Assembly (NCBI RefSeq): GCF_024436435.1
Contig: NZ_JAFMZP010000002.1
Coordinates: 434,001-498,000, forward strand
DNA: 64,000 bases
Origin: Desertivirga xinjiangensis
GTDB taxonomy: Bacteria; Bacteroidota; Bacteroidia; Sphingobacteriales; Sphingobacteriaceae
Direction: 5' to 3'
Of the stretch, positions 35,304 to 44,547 are shown in pieces (position 1 is the stretch's first letter; each line of letters starts with the position of its first letter). The position numbers and the translations under genes are program-made. The notes under the pieces are model-generated. The model saw only the letters and a list, made by a program, of their open reading frames with translations. It was not told the DNA's origin and did not search any database.

Positions 35304-35392
35304 ATTATAAAAAAAATTTATATTTCTTAATCATACCGGAGCGGTGGTGATACTGCTTGCTTTAATTTATAAATAACCTTATAAAATTTTTT
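35255..35392 (+). repeat. Tandem duplication of the sigma gene 3' end
   Basis: 35255-35319 and 35328-35392 are two copies, offset by 73 bases and still alike (AATCATAC.GG.GCGGTGGT, then ACTGCTT). The second copy could encode NHTGAVVILLALIYK but is out of frame with the gene. The copies have diverged, so the event is not recent. Confidence 0.75.
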
Positions 35393-35439
35393 TTATCTTC
35401 CATACCCCCGGCCATTGCTCGAGCGGTGTCTTTACGTTA

Positions 35440-36639
35440 ATGGAAGATCATAGAATCATAATTCTATTCAATAAGATTCAGCAAAAAGCAGCTACTGCCG
35501 AAGAACAACAGGAGTTTGATGAGCTTTTACAGGATAAGCTGGCGGAGCAGGCTTTGAAAACGTATTGGGATCAGCAGTGGAGGGAAGTCCTTGCTGAGGA
35601 TAAATCCTCATGGCAAATCCCGAAAGAACAGGAGATCCTGAACCGTATTCTATCCCATAGAAATAGTAAGTCGAAAAAATCGCTTAATTACAGATTTATG
35701 GCCGCTGCTGCCAGTATATTAATCGTAATGGCGGCTGGCTTGTTTTTCCTCAATCAGGAACGTACGGCATCACCGAAGCAGTCTAAGATTGTTAATATTG
35801 TTCCGGGAAGAAATACGGCCACACTTACCCTGGCTAATGGTAAAAAGATAAAACTATCTGATGCTGCCAACGGCGAACTGGCGAATGAGGCCGGAGTGAA
35901 AATTACAAAGTCTGAGGATGGGGAAATTACTTATGAAATTGTAGGAGGCAATCCTGATAATGATTCTGGCTCAGGTTCGGATAACTGGAATACACTTTCG
36001 ACGACAAATGGAGAAACGTACCGGGTCCGTTTGCCTGATCATAGTGAGATCTGGCTTAATGCCGCTTCGTCAATCAAATATCCGGTAAACTTTGCAAAGC
36101 AGGCAACACGAAAGGTGGAACTGACCGGAGAAGCCTATTTTGAGGTCGCAAAAGATAAAAGTCGTCCTTTTATTGTACACACGAAAGATCAGGTAGTTCA
36201 TGTTCTGGGAACACATTTTAACGTAAACGCTTATGAAAACGAACACTACATAAAAACAACTTTGGTGGAAGGAAGTGTTCGTGTACAACGCGTAAATACC
36301 GGAAAATCGACCATAGAAACCGAGCCCCAAATATTAAAACCTGGAGAACAGTCGCTTTTGTCTGAACAGGGGATTAAAGTAAGGCAAGCTGATATAGAAG
36401 AGTCGGTTGCCTGGAAAATGGGATTCTTTAAATTCAGAGATGAAAACATACAGAGCATTATGCGCAAGGTCTCGCGCTGGTATAATGTGGAGGTGGTATA
36501 CGTTGGAGAAATCCCGACCAGCGGTATAGAGGGATCTGTGTCCCGTTATGACGATATCAATCAGCTGCTGGATCTGTTAGAATCTACGGGCCTGGTTAAA
36601 TTTAAGATCAGGAATAACAAGATCATAGTGAGCAAATAA
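35440..36639 (+). CDS. FecR-family anti-sigma factor
   Basis: 399 residues. The cytoplasmic N-terminal part (~1-85) would bind the sigma factor, one membrane helix spans ~87-105 (MAAAASILIVMAAGLFFL), and the periplasmic part holds the FecR domain (~185-285; LPDHSEIWLNAASSIKYPVN, VELTGEAYFEVAKD, VLGTHFNVNAY). The C-terminal DUF4974 domain (~330-399; MRKVSRWYNVEVVY) contacts the STN domain of the receptor. The stop overlaps the first TAACCAA box of the susC leader. Its role is to hold the sigma factor until the receptor senses substrate. Confidence 0.93.
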   Translation: MEDHRIIILFNKIQQKAATAEEQQEFDELLQDKLAEQALKTYWDQQWREVLAEDKSSWQIPKEQEILNRILSHRNSKSKKSLNYRFMAAAASILIVMAAGLFFLNQERTASPKQSKIVNIVPGRNTATLTLANGKKIKLSDAANGELANEAGVKITKSEDGEITYEIVGGNPDNDSGSGSDNWNTLSTTNGETYRVRLPDHSEIWLNAASSIKYPVNFAKQATRKVELTGEAYFEVAKDKSRPFIVHTKDQVVHVLGTHFNVNAYENEHYIKTTLVEGSVRVQRVNTGKSTIETEPQILKPGEQSLLSEQGIKVRQADIEESVAWKMGFFKFRDENIQSIMRKVSRWYNVEVVYVGEIPTSGIEGSVSRYDDINQLLDLLESTGLVKFKIRNNKIIVSK

Positions 36640-36655
36640 CCAAGTATTTAACCAA
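36637..36655 (+). promoter_or_regulatory. Paired TAACCAA boxes, leader copy 1
   Basis: TAACCAA at 36637-36643 and 36649-36655, 12 bases apart. The first box uses the TAA stop codon of fecR. It is a candidate site for the cognate ECF sigma factor or another regulator. Confidence 0.5.
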
Positions 36656-36667
36656 AATAATAAATCT

Positions 36668-36688
36668 ATGAAAATTAGACCAACCTAA
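36668..36688 (+). CDS. Leader mini-ORF MKIRPT, copy 1
   Basis: ATG AAA ATT AGA CCA ACC TAA. It encodes the same six residues as copy 2 at 36983-37003, but with a different Ile codon and stop codon. It lies 31 bases before a hairpin. Translation is not proven. Confidence 0.45.
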   Translation: MKIRPT

Positions 36689-36718
36689 AATGGGTAAAGG
36701 AAGTCCGGAGTAATAAAA

Positions 36719-36748
36719 AACGTGAAAGTGTCTCACCACTTCCACGTT
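36719..36748 (+). promoter_or_regulatory. Leader hairpin, copy 1
   Basis: AACGTGAAAGTG and CACTTCCACGTT form a 12-position stem with one A-C mismatch and a TCTCAC loop. No T tract follows, so it is not a simple terminator. Confidence 0.6.
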
Positions 36749-36950
36749 ACATGCATGGGCTATTCAATACCTGGACCATGTCCGGATAAATAATCGAAAA
36801 GAAATCTTGAATAAACCCAAACAATCAAAAGTATGAATTTTAATGCTTTTATCAAGGCTCCGTGCCGTGTTACCTGATCTGACAATAGCGCAGGATAGTA
36901 ATGTGATATTGAATGTGTTATTTAAGCAGTTAGCTAGTATTAGCTAGAAT

Positions 36951-36968
36951 TAACCAAATATTAACCAA
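36951..36968 (+). promoter_or_regulatory. Paired TAACCAA boxes, leader copy 2
   Basis: TAACCAA at 36951-36957 and 36962-36968, 11 bases apart and 32 bases before the mini-ORF, as in copy 1. It would drive the functional susC gene. Confidence 0.5.
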
Positions 36969-36982
36969 GTAACAAACAAGAT

Positions 36983-37003
36983 ATGAAAATAAGACCAACC
37001 TGA
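36983..37003 (+). CDS. Leader mini-ORF MKIRPT, copy 2
   Basis: ATG AAA ATA AGA CCA ACC TGA. The peptide is identical to copy 1, and the only differences are synonymous (ATA for ATT) or stop for stop (TGA for TAA). This is what selection on a translated leader would leave, although two differences are few. Confidence 0.45.
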   Translation: MKIRPT

Positions 37004-37032
37004 ATTCTTGTTAGGGAAGCTTAGAGCGAAAA

Positions 37033-37062
37033 AACCTGAAAGTGTCTCACCACTTTTAGGTT
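37033..37062 (+). promoter_or_regulatory. Leader hairpin, copy 2
   Basis: AACCTGAAAGTG and CACTTTTAGGTT pair fully (one G-U) around the same TCTCAC loop. Relative to copy 1, the fourth pair has changed from G-C to C-G, a compensatory change supporting the RNA stem. The susC start lies 82 bases downstream. Confidence 0.62.
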
Positions 37063-37143
37063 GACGCCTGGGCTATTCAATATCTGGACCAAACGGATAA
37101 ATAATCGAAAAGAAATCTTGAATAAACCCAAACAACCGAAAGT

Positions 37144-40100
37144 ATGAATTTTAATGCTTTTATCGGGACTGCTATGTCTATAGCTTTCCGGTATAGAAAA
37201 ACACTATTAGTTATCAGAATAACTGTTATCATATTACTCATGGGCTTGATGCAGGTAAGCGCGTCAAGCTTCGCTCAGAAAATAAATCTTTCGTCGAAGA
37301 ATGCAGATTTGCAGGAGGTGATAGAGCAGCTGAGAAAACAAAGCGGCTACAATTTTTTGTATATCAAAGATATAATCAGCAGGGCGAAACCTGTTACTGT
37401 ACAATTCAAGGATCTTAGCATTGAAGAGGCACTGAATAAGATATTTACCGCACAGCCCTTGATCTATCAAATTAAGGATAAAACGGTAATCATCAAACCT
37501 AGGCCGGATAAGCCTGCAGCCGAGGTCCAGAAAATTCCTGTCACCGGAACGGTCCGAGATGAAAACGGAGAAACACTCATTGGGGTGTCTGTATTGATAA
37601 AGGGCACTAAAACGGCCACTGTTACCAATTCCGAAGGGGTTTATACCATTCAGGCCGAGCCTGGATCAGTATTGGTTTTCAGTTATATCGGTTACCAGAC
37701 ACAGGAGGTTACGGTAGGAACGAATCTTAGTATTGATGTGTCGCTGAAGGCTGTGGCGGGTGGCCTGGATGAGGTGGTTGTCGTTGCCTACGGTACGAGG
37801 AAAAAGGAAACGGTTACGGGGGCAATTGCTTCTATTAAGACCACGGAAATTAAACAGAGTCCTGCAGCAAACCTGGCGGTTACGCTAGCTGGAAGGTTGC
37901 CGGGTTTAACGGCTATTCAGCGCAGCGGTCAGCCAGGAAGGGACATTACACAGCTGTTTATCCGGGGACAGGGAACCGTAAATGCACAAAGTCCGATAGT
38001 CCTGGTGGACGGTATAGAACGTGACTTGACTTATATTGATCCTAACGAGGTGGAATCGGTGACAATTTTAAAGGATGCCTCATCTACGGCTATTTTCGGA
38101 GTGAGAGGAGCCAATGGTGTCATTTTGGTGACCACCAAAAGAGGAACCTCTGAAACACCGGAGATCAATTTCGTAACCGAGATCGGCGCGCAGGACTTTC
38201 CTCGTTTTATCAGCCCTGTTAATGCCTATGATTTCGCAACCTTAAAAAACCTGGCGCTTACTAACGACGGATTACCTGCAGAATATTCTGCCCAATCGCT
38301 GGATTATTATAAAAGTCAGGAAGACCCTTTGCGTTTCGCCAATACTGACTGGCGCAACCTGCTGGTGAAAGACTATTCTTTTCAGCAACGGTATAACCTG
38401 AATGTTTCGGGCGCTAGTAAATCGACCAAGTACTTTGTAAATGCCGGTTACTTAAGTCAGGGCGGGCAGTTCAATACTGAAGAAGATCTGAGCTATGATC
38501 CTGCTTTTAAGCTTAACCGGTATAATTTCAGATCAAATATTGATATCCGCCTCAATAAGAACTTAAAGGCATTTTTGAACGTAGCGGGTTACCTGGAGCA
38601 GCGTAATAGTCCCTATGCTTTGGGTGGCGACAACCCAACAGACTGGATCATCTACTTTATGAACCGGATGCCTGCAGTGGTACCGGGACCGCTCACTCCC
38701 GATGGCCAGGTGATTACTTATTCAGACATTGACCACCCTGCCTACGGACTGATTAACCGCTCGGGTTATACACAGCAGAAACGAAGTAATGTATTAGCAA
38801 CCTATGGGATGGAGCAAAATCTTGACTTTATCTCCAAAGGTTTGTCAGCGAGGGCTGTCGTTTCCTTCGACGCCCGAACTATCAATAATCTGGAGGCCAC
38901 AAGGAAGTATGAAAAATATGTACAGATCATAAATCCTAATTTAAAGGGGGCAGATGGGCGCGACAGTGTGTACTACAGGCCGTTTAACAGTGATCAGAAT
39001 ACACCTTTAGCCATTGGGGGAGGCCGCAATTTTGAGACTTTGTCGAATTTTCAGGGCTTTATAAATTATGCAAGAAATCTTGGGAAACATGACTTCTCAG
39101 GCATGTTGCTTTATCAGCAACAAAACAATGTGATCAATAACGAGCTGCCATTCAAGTTAATGGGGCTGGCTTCCAGGTTCACTTATGGTTACGGCTCACG
39201 GTACTTCCTGGAATTTAATGCAGGATACAACGGCTCCGAACAGTTTGCTGAGGGGCAGAGGTTTGGTTTTTTTCCGGCAGTTTCTGCCAGCTGGGTTATC
39301 TCTAATGAATCCTTCTTACAAAATAATACTGTCGTCAATTTGCTGAAACTGAGAGGTTCGGTAGGTAAAGTAGGTAATGATCGCATCGGCAGCAGACGAT
39401 TTTTATACCTGGACGATATACAGGTTGTCGGCGGTGGCTTTTCCGGGAGCCTCGGCAATGCGCAAACCATTAATTATAACCTGTTGAAAAATTCGCAGTT
39501 ACAATGGGAGGTCGCAAAAAAATACAACCTGGGATTGGAAATAGGTTTATTCAACCAGTTTAATCTGGTAGCAGATGTGTTTTATGAAGAAAGAGACAAC
39601 ATCCTGCGTAACAGGGGGACAATTCCCGATCTCAACGGGCTTCCCATCTCTGTATTACCACCAGTAAACATTGGTGTGGTTGAAAACAAAGGGTTTGAAG
39701 TTGAGCTGAACTATAAGAAGTCTTTCAACAGGGATCTTTCGATGCTTGCCCGTGTTAATGTAAATTATGCAACCAACAGGCAGATTTATGCCGACGAACC
39801 ACTGTTGCCGGTAGATTATGCATACCGTTACAGGGAAACAGGTTACCGGATAGGTCAGATGTTCGGATATGTGGTTGATGGGTATTTTACTGATCAGAAT
39901 GATATTGCAAATTCTCCCGTGCAAATTGTAGGCGGGCATGAATCAAGACCTGGAGATTTCAAATATAGAGATCTGAACAACGATAACCTGGTTAATGAAC
40001 GAGATATAGCTCCAATTGGTTATTCAACAGTTCCGGAGTACCAGTATGGGGCGGCATTTAACGTAACTTATAAAAACCTGGATTTCAGTGTGTTGTTTCA

Positions 40101-40503
40101 GGGGATATCAAATGTTTCTAACTACTATAGTGACCAGGGCGTTTTTGGTGATAAGAATTATATAGCCAGGCACCTGGAAAGCTGGACGGAAGAACGTGCA
40201 GCAGGCGGGATGCCCATTAACTATCCTCGACTATCTACGCAGTCAAATCCCAACGAAAGGCCAAATTCCTTTTTTATACTCGACGCAAGTTATCTGAGAT
40301 TGAAAAATATGGAAATCGGCTATACCCTGCCTTCCAAATGGACCAGCGTGATTGGGACAAAGCGTTTGCGGATTTATGCTAACGGTTTGAACCTCTTTAC
40401 ATGGGATAAATTACCTACTACGGAGTTCGATCCGGAGTTGACGAACAGCCGGGATTATCCTATCACAAGGCTATACAATTTAGGTGTAAACTTTACTTTT
40501 TAA
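37144..40503 (+). CDS. STN-domain SusC/RagA-type TonB-dependent receptor
   Basis: 1119 residues. A long signal region ends SASSFAQ near 42. The STN signalling domain follows at ~45-118 (LQEVIEQLRKQSGYNFLYIK), then a carboxypeptidase-D-like sandwich (~132-205; VTGTVRDENGETLIGVSVLI), the TonB-plug domain (~212-330; LDEVVVVAYGTRKKETVTGA, GANGVILVTTKRG) and the beta-barrel to the C-terminal F. The STN domain passes a substrate signal to the FecR protein encoded upstream. It should import the locus substrate together with the SusD-like protein that follows 10 bases later. The close homologue in the B. theta ribose system would be RusC, by context. Confidence 0.95.
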   Translation: MNFNAFIGTAMSIAFRYRKTLLVIRITVIILLMGLMQVSASSFAQKINLSSKNADLQEVIEQLRKQSGYNFLYIKDIISRAKPVTVQFKDLSIEEALNKIFTAQPLIYQIKDKTVIIKPRPDKPAAEVQKIPVTGTVRDENGETLIGVSVLIKGTKTATVTNSEGVYTIQAEPGSVLVFSYIGYQTQEVTVGTNLSIDVSLKAVAGGLDEVVVVAYGTRKKETVTGAIASIKTTEIKQSPAANLAVTLAGRLPGLTAIQRSGQPGRDITQLFIRGQGTVNAQSPIVLVDGIERDLTYIDPNEVESVTILKDASSTAIFGVRGANGVILVTTKRGTSETPEINFVTEIGAQDFPRFISPVNAYDFATLKNLALTNDGLPAEYSAQSLDYYKSQEDPLRFANTDWRNLLVKDYSFQQRYNLNVSGASKSTKYFVNAGYLSQGGQFNTEEDLSYDPAFKLNRYNFRSNIDIRLNKNLKAFLNVAGYLEQRNSPYALGGDNPTDWIIYFMNRMPAVVPGPLTPDGQVITYSDIDHPAYGLINRSGYTQQKRSNVLATYGMEQNLDFISKGLSARAVVSFDARTINNLEATRKYEKYVQIINPNLKGADGRDSVYYRPFNSDQNTPLAIGGGRNFETLSNFQGFINYARNLGKHDFSGMLLYQQQNNVINNELPFKLMGLASRFTYGYGSRYFLEFNAGYNGSEQFAEGQRFGFFPAVSASWVISNESFLQNNTVVNLLKLRGSVGKVGNDRIGSRRFLYLDDIQVVGGGFSGSLGNAQTINYNLLKNSQLQWEVAKKYNLGLEIGLFNQFNLVADVFYEERDNILRNRGTIPDLNGLPISVLPPVNIGVVENKGFEVELNYKKSFNRDLSMLARVNVNYATNRQIYADEPLLPVDYAYRYRETGYRIGQMFGYVVDGYFTDQNDIANSPVQIVGGHESRPGDFKYRDLNNDNLVNERDIAPIGYSTVPEYQYGAAFNVTYKNLDFSVLFQGISNVSNYYSDQGVFGDKNYIARHLESWTEERAAGGMPINYPRLSTQSNPNERPNSFFILDASYLRLKNMEIGYTLPSKWTSVIGTKRLRIYANGLNLFTWDKLPTTEFDPELTNSRDYPITRLYNLGVNFTF

Positions 40504-40513
40504 TCTGTTTAAG

Positions 40514-42247
40514 ATGAAAAATATTTTAAGAATTTTCCTCTTGCTTTCTTTAGTGGCAACAGGTTGCACGAAAGATTATCTGAACATCACACCGGATGGC
40601 AGAACCACACTTGATGATATATTTAAGGATGAAAAACGAACAGAGGCTTACCTGAACCGGGTTTACGGACACATACCGAGCTTTTTTTGGAAGTATGGCT
40701 TTTTTGATTTCCTGGCACCTTATTCGGATGAAGCTTACGCTTACAGTGGTGCTGTAATGGCATGGTCGGCAGGCAGTCTGAATGCCAGTGGAAATCCTTT
40801 GCACATTCACCAGGAAAGAGGTAAGGGTTCTTATCATTTTGGAACTTTTTGGGCGGGTATCAGGGATGCCAACGTGTTCCTGCAAAATATCGAAACTGCC
40901 AATATCCCAAGTGCAGCCAACAGGGAACGTTTTCGCGGAGAAGCACAAATGTTACGGGCTTTTTATTTCTGGGAACTCATTAAGGAATATGGTCCGATGC
41001 CTGTGGTGACAGAACCTTTCGCTAATGATTTTGACTATACTACCCTCAAACGTCCGGCTTTCCAGGATTGCGTTAATTTTATTGCAAAGGAGTGTGACGA
41101 GGTTATTGCGAACAGCAGTATGCCCATGCGGATAAGCACTGAAGCAGAGCGCGGAAGATTTACTAAGGCTGTGGCTTATGCCGTAAAATCTCAGGCTTTG
41201 TTGTACAATGCAAGCCCCTTATGGAATACTGGTAACGACAAAAGTAAATGGGAAGCAGCGTCCCTGGCGGCACAGGAGGCCATAAATGCATTAACTAGCC
41301 AAGGATATACATTGGTTGACAATTATGGTGATTACTTTTTGAGCAAAACAGATATCAGCAGCTCGCCAAGGGATAAGGAGACCATTTACGAAATATTTGA
41401 GCCACAAACAGATCCTGTGTTCAGTATCATTAACAGCATACCAAGCAAGCCCGGAATGTTTAAAGTGGGGGCAACTCCAAGTCAGGAACTGGTGGATAGT
41501 TATGATATGCAGGCAACAGGAGAACCGGTAATTACCGGATACCAGGACGCCGATCATACCCAGCCAATCTATAATCCTGGATCGGGATACAATCCCTTGG
41601 AACCTTACCAGGGACGCGATCCAAGATTCTACGCAACCGTTTGGCATAATGGAGCTGTATATGATAACATCGCCGGAAGTACCCATATCATGGAAACCTA
41701 CGTTGGCGGGGCAGATCAGCTGTTAAAGGCGCCGATAGGTTGGGCATTTACCAGGACAGGTTATTATTTACGTAAGTTCATCGATCCTCGCTTACAATCG
41801 GGGCAACCGGAGGATGCACGCTGGAAAAAATATCGCCTGGCGGAACTATACCTTAACTTGGCGGAGGCGGAAAACGAGGCACATGGGCCCACCTCCATTG
41901 CTCATAATGCGGTGAATAAAGTACGGTTCAGAGCAAATATGCCTGACTTTCCGGATGATCTGTCGGAAAAGGATTTTCGCGATCGTATCCGCAAAGAACG
42001 CAGGGTAGAACTCGCTTTTGAAGAACACAGGTTCTGGGATGTCCGAAGATGGAAAATATTGGATGAGACGGACAAACTGGTAACTGGTATGGAAATTACA
42101 AAGCAGCCAAACAACAGCTTCTCCTATGCTCGCTTTGTAACAGAGCGGAGAAGTGCCTGGAGTGATAAGTTCCTGATTATGCCTATACCGATCAGGGAAA
42201 CTGCTATTATTCCGGATTTTGACCTCAATCAAAATCCGGGTTGGTAA
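40514..42247 (+). CDS. SusD/RagB-like lipoprotein of the ribose-type locus
   Basis: 577 residues with a lipoprotein signal (MKNILRIFLLLSLVATGC, Cys at about 18). The usual SusD features are present: DYLNITPDGRTTLDDIF, AQMLRAFYFWELIKEYGPMP (TPR-like), and the late IRKERRVELAFEEHRFWDVR block. It is surface-exposed and binds the substrate over the SusC barrel. It follows susC by 10 bases and precedes the glycosidase-like lipoprotein gene, the order seen in many utilisation loci. Confidence 0.94.
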   Translation: MKNILRIFLLLSLVATGCTKDYLNITPDGRTTLDDIFKDEKRTEAYLNRVYGHIPSFFWKYGFFDFLAPYSDEAYAYSGAVMAWSAGSLNASGNPLHIHQERGKGSYHFGTFWAGIRDANVFLQNIETANIPSAANRERFRGEAQMLRAFYFWELIKEYGPMPVVTEPFANDFDYTTLKRPAFQDCVNFIAKECDEVIANSSMPMRISTEAERGRFTKAVAYAVKSQALLYNASPLWNTGNDKSKWEAASLAAQEAINALTSQGYTLVDNYGDYFLSKTDISSSPRDKETIYEIFEPQTDPVFSIINSIPSKPGMFKVGATPSQELVDSYDMQATGEPVITGYQDADHTQPIYNPGSGYNPLEPYQGRDPRFYATVWHNGAVYDNIAGSTHIMETYVGGADQLLKAPIGWAFTRTGYYLRKFIDPRLQSGQPEDARWKKYRLAELYLNLAEAENEAHGPTSIAHNAVNKVRFRANMPDFPDDLSEKDFRDRIRKERRVELAFEEHRFWDVRRWKILDETDKLVTGMEITKQPNNSFSYARFVTERRSAWSDKFLIMPIPIRETAIIPDFDLNQNPGW

Positions 42248-42285
42248 ACATCATCTGACAGAATGCAAACCTAATTTAGAAAGCT

Positions 42286-44520
42286 ATGCTAGCCCTAAAA
42301 ATATATCTCAACTTAACACTCTTAGTTGCCACTGTTTTTGCCTGTAAAAAACCTGAAGCGGAAAAGAATGACGGAAGAGCGATTGATATTCCCAATAACA
42401 GCACAACATCCCTGACCGCTGCACAGGAACGTTATATTGTTTTTTTTCTAACAAATACCAGTGTTGATCAGGCGGACAGCGAAAACACGGGTAAAGATGC
42501 CAATTCGGCCTTTACGTTTGTAGGGGAACTGCCGCAGATCTTTGGAGCAGTGAACCCGCAGTCTCCTTATAAGTATGCGTTTGGTTTACCCGGGCCGATG
42601 CTGCTTACCCAATCTGTTCAGCAAATGCAGTACCAGGTTAACAAAGCCTTCGATATTGCGGAAAAATACAATGTTCCGGTTTATTTCCAGTTGGATGATA
42701 TTAACAATTATACCACTGAGTTCGGCGGGGGCGCAACGCCAAAGTTTTATAATGATCCCTCGTGGTGTGAATGGGTATCGTTCCCCTCAGGCGCTGAGAC
42801 CTGGGGCGGGCAATCTAATGGACGCCTGCCTTATTTTTGGTTTAACTGGGGCGCCTGGATGCATGCCCAGGCGTTCCCTAACCTACAATCTCCCGGCTTC
42901 AGAGCATTTGTAAAAAATCAGCTGGAAAACGGCGTGTTGTCTGTGCTGAATACCCGCTACAACCAATTAAAGGCAGCCGGGAAAGGATACTTGTTTGCGG
43001 GAATGGCTATTGGTTGGGAAACGCACATTCCAGACTACTCGGCTGATAATACGCTGTATAATGTGAATCCCTCGTCTTTACCGATAAATGCAGTATTAGG
43101 TGACCAGATGCAGAGCTGGGAAGCGAATAAATTTGGATATGCCGCCCTGCACACCTTAGGGCTTACCTCTTACAACAAGGACCACTTGTACCAGGTTATC
43201 CATGATTATTCAGAATTTTTAGCAAAAACTGCTTACGACTCTGGTATTCCAAGGGAAAAGATCTTCTCTCATATTGTTGGTGTAAAATCAAGCCAACCGG
43301 GATTGTCAACTACCTTCGCTCCACCGATCTGGACTGCTGTCAACGATTATTCAATACCCGGTTTCACGCTGTCGCCGGTAAGTTGCCCCTATAACCTGAA
43401 TACTTTAAAAGCGGAGATCAATCTGGCGGATCCTCAGCAGACTAACTTTGCCAATGCCGAAGGATACAGCATAGGGGCGGACGGTTCTTTCGCACAAGCG
43501 GACGCCTATTTTGGTGACATGTTTGGTCATGGGGCCTCTATGGTTGCCGTATTTGGCTGGGGAAGAGAGCCCGCCAGTTCTGCATTTGCAGTGTCTCATA
43601 GTGTAACAAGCCCCTTTGTTCAGGCCGCTAAAAAATGGCTGAGCAACGAGGTAAAAGTCTGGTCATTTACGGCAGGTGCCGAAGGCTGGACGCCAGGCAA
43701 TGATATCACTGGTTTTGGATGGAACAATGCAGGCAAAATACGTGGTACACTGACGGGAAATGACGCTTTTTTACTTTCTGCAAACTCAGTTGGATACAAT
43801 ATGGGTGCAGAAAAGCTGATCCGGATTGGTATGACAAACGCTTCAGCCAACACGGTAGGGCAGGTTTATTTTACAACCACAGCAAGTCCCGGCTGGTCTG
43901 AGGATAAGAGGAAGGATTTTACGATACTTCCAAACAGCTCGCTTTCCAATTATACGGTAAACATGGCTGATATTCCAACATGGCAGGGAACGCTTAAACA
44001 GTTGAGAATAGATCCCTCTAATGCGGTTCCCGGCAGCACGACTGCAGGTAACTTTAGCATGGACTATATCCATGTCGGTAGCCAGGGCTGGAACTTTATG
44101 TCTGATCCGGAAGGTTGGACAGCCGGACAACAGGTCAATAGTTTTGGCTGGTCTGCCTCCCCGGGAAATTCTATTGCGGGAAAGATTACAGGGGCTGATG
44201 CGTTTATGCTGTCTGACAATAACCTGAATGTTGGGCTTTCTAACTGTCGGTATGTGGTGCTTCGGATCAAGAATTCCTCGCCTCAGACCATTGGTCAAAT
44301 TTATTTCACAACAAGCACTGATCTGGCATGGAATAATGCAAAACAGGTGTCTTTCGCCCTGAACCCGTATTCTGATTTTACCACCTATACTATTGACATG
44401 AGTACCGTTCCCGGATGGACGGGTACATTAAAGCAATTACGTATCGATCCTTCCAATGCTACCCCTGGAACGCCCGTTAACGGATATTTCCAGATTCAGT
44501 ATGTAAAGTTAGTCGGGTAG
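42286..44520 (+). CDS. Glycosidase-like lipoprotein with two C-terminal beta-sandwich repeats
   Basis: 744 residues. The N-terminus has a lipoprotein signal (VATVFAC, Cys near residue 20). Residues ~45-450 look like a (beta/alpha)8 hydrolase: IAEKYNVPVYFQLDDINNYT, YFWFNWGAWMHAQAFPNL, LFAGMAIGWETHIPDYS (a Glu placed like a clan-A acid/base) and GHGASMVAVFGWGREPA. Residues ~458-601 and ~602-744 are two copies of a ~143-residue sandwich (GTLKQLRIDPSNA.PG in both), probably carbohydrate-binding. I cannot place the catalytic part in a GH family. In the B. theta ribose locus an unclassified glycoside hydrolase occupies a comparable position; equivalence here is inference. Confidence 0.75.
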   Translation: MLALKIYLNLTLLVATVFACKKPEAEKNDGRAIDIPNNSTTSLTAAQERYIVFFLTNTSVDQADSENTGKDANSAFTFVGELPQIFGAVNPQSPYKYAFGLPGPMLLTQSVQQMQYQVNKAFDIAEKYNVPVYFQLDDINNYTTEFGGGATPKFYNDPSWCEWVSFPSGAETWGGQSNGRLPYFWFNWGAWMHAQAFPNLQSPGFRAFVKNQLENGVLSVLNTRYNQLKAAGKGYLFAGMAIGWETHIPDYSADNTLYNVNPSSLPINAVLGDQMQSWEANKFGYAALHTLGLTSYNKDHLYQVIHDYSEFLAKTAYDSGIPREKIFSHIVGVKSSQPGLSTTFAPPIWTAVNDYSIPGFTLSPVSCPYNLNTLKAEINLADPQQTNFANAEGYSIGADGSFAQADAYFGDMFGHGASMVAVFGWGREPASSAFAVSHSVTSPFVQAAKKWLSNEVKVWSFTAGAEGWTPGNDITGFGWNNAGKIRGTLTGNDAFLLSANSVGYNMGAEKLIRIGMTNASANTVGQVYFTTTASPGWSEDKRKDFTILPNSSLSNYTVNMADIPTWQGTLKQLRIDPSNAVPGSTTAGNFSMDYIHVGSQGWNFMSDPEGWTAGQQVNSFGWSASPGNSIAGKITGADAFMLSDNNLNVGLSNCRYVVLRIKNSSPQTIGQIYFTTSTDLAWNNAKQVSFALNPYSDFTTYTIDMSTVPGWTGTLKQLRIDPSNATPGTPVNGYFQIQYVKLVG

Positions 44521-44547
44521 TTAGTTAAGATCTTGAGAAGGCTTTTT

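Larger units (their letters stand above)
36637..37163 (+). repeat. Tandem duplication of the susC leader
   Basis: Copy 1 (36637-36858) and copy 2 (36951-37163) share order and spacing of all elements: paired TAACCAA boxes, mini-ORF MKIRPT, hairpin with TCTCAC loop, a GGGCTATTCAATA block, a GGATAAATAATCGAAAAGAA block and the first seven codons of susC. In copy 1 the susC frame runs for 14 codons (MNFNAFIKAPCRVT) and stops. Between the copies lies a TAGCTAG(T/A)AT direct repeat at 36931-36950. Confidence 0.85.

Noticed and set aside
36833-36877. A separate 14-codon gene in leader copy 1
   Set aside because: It is the duplicated first seven codons of susC followed by random codons and a stop.
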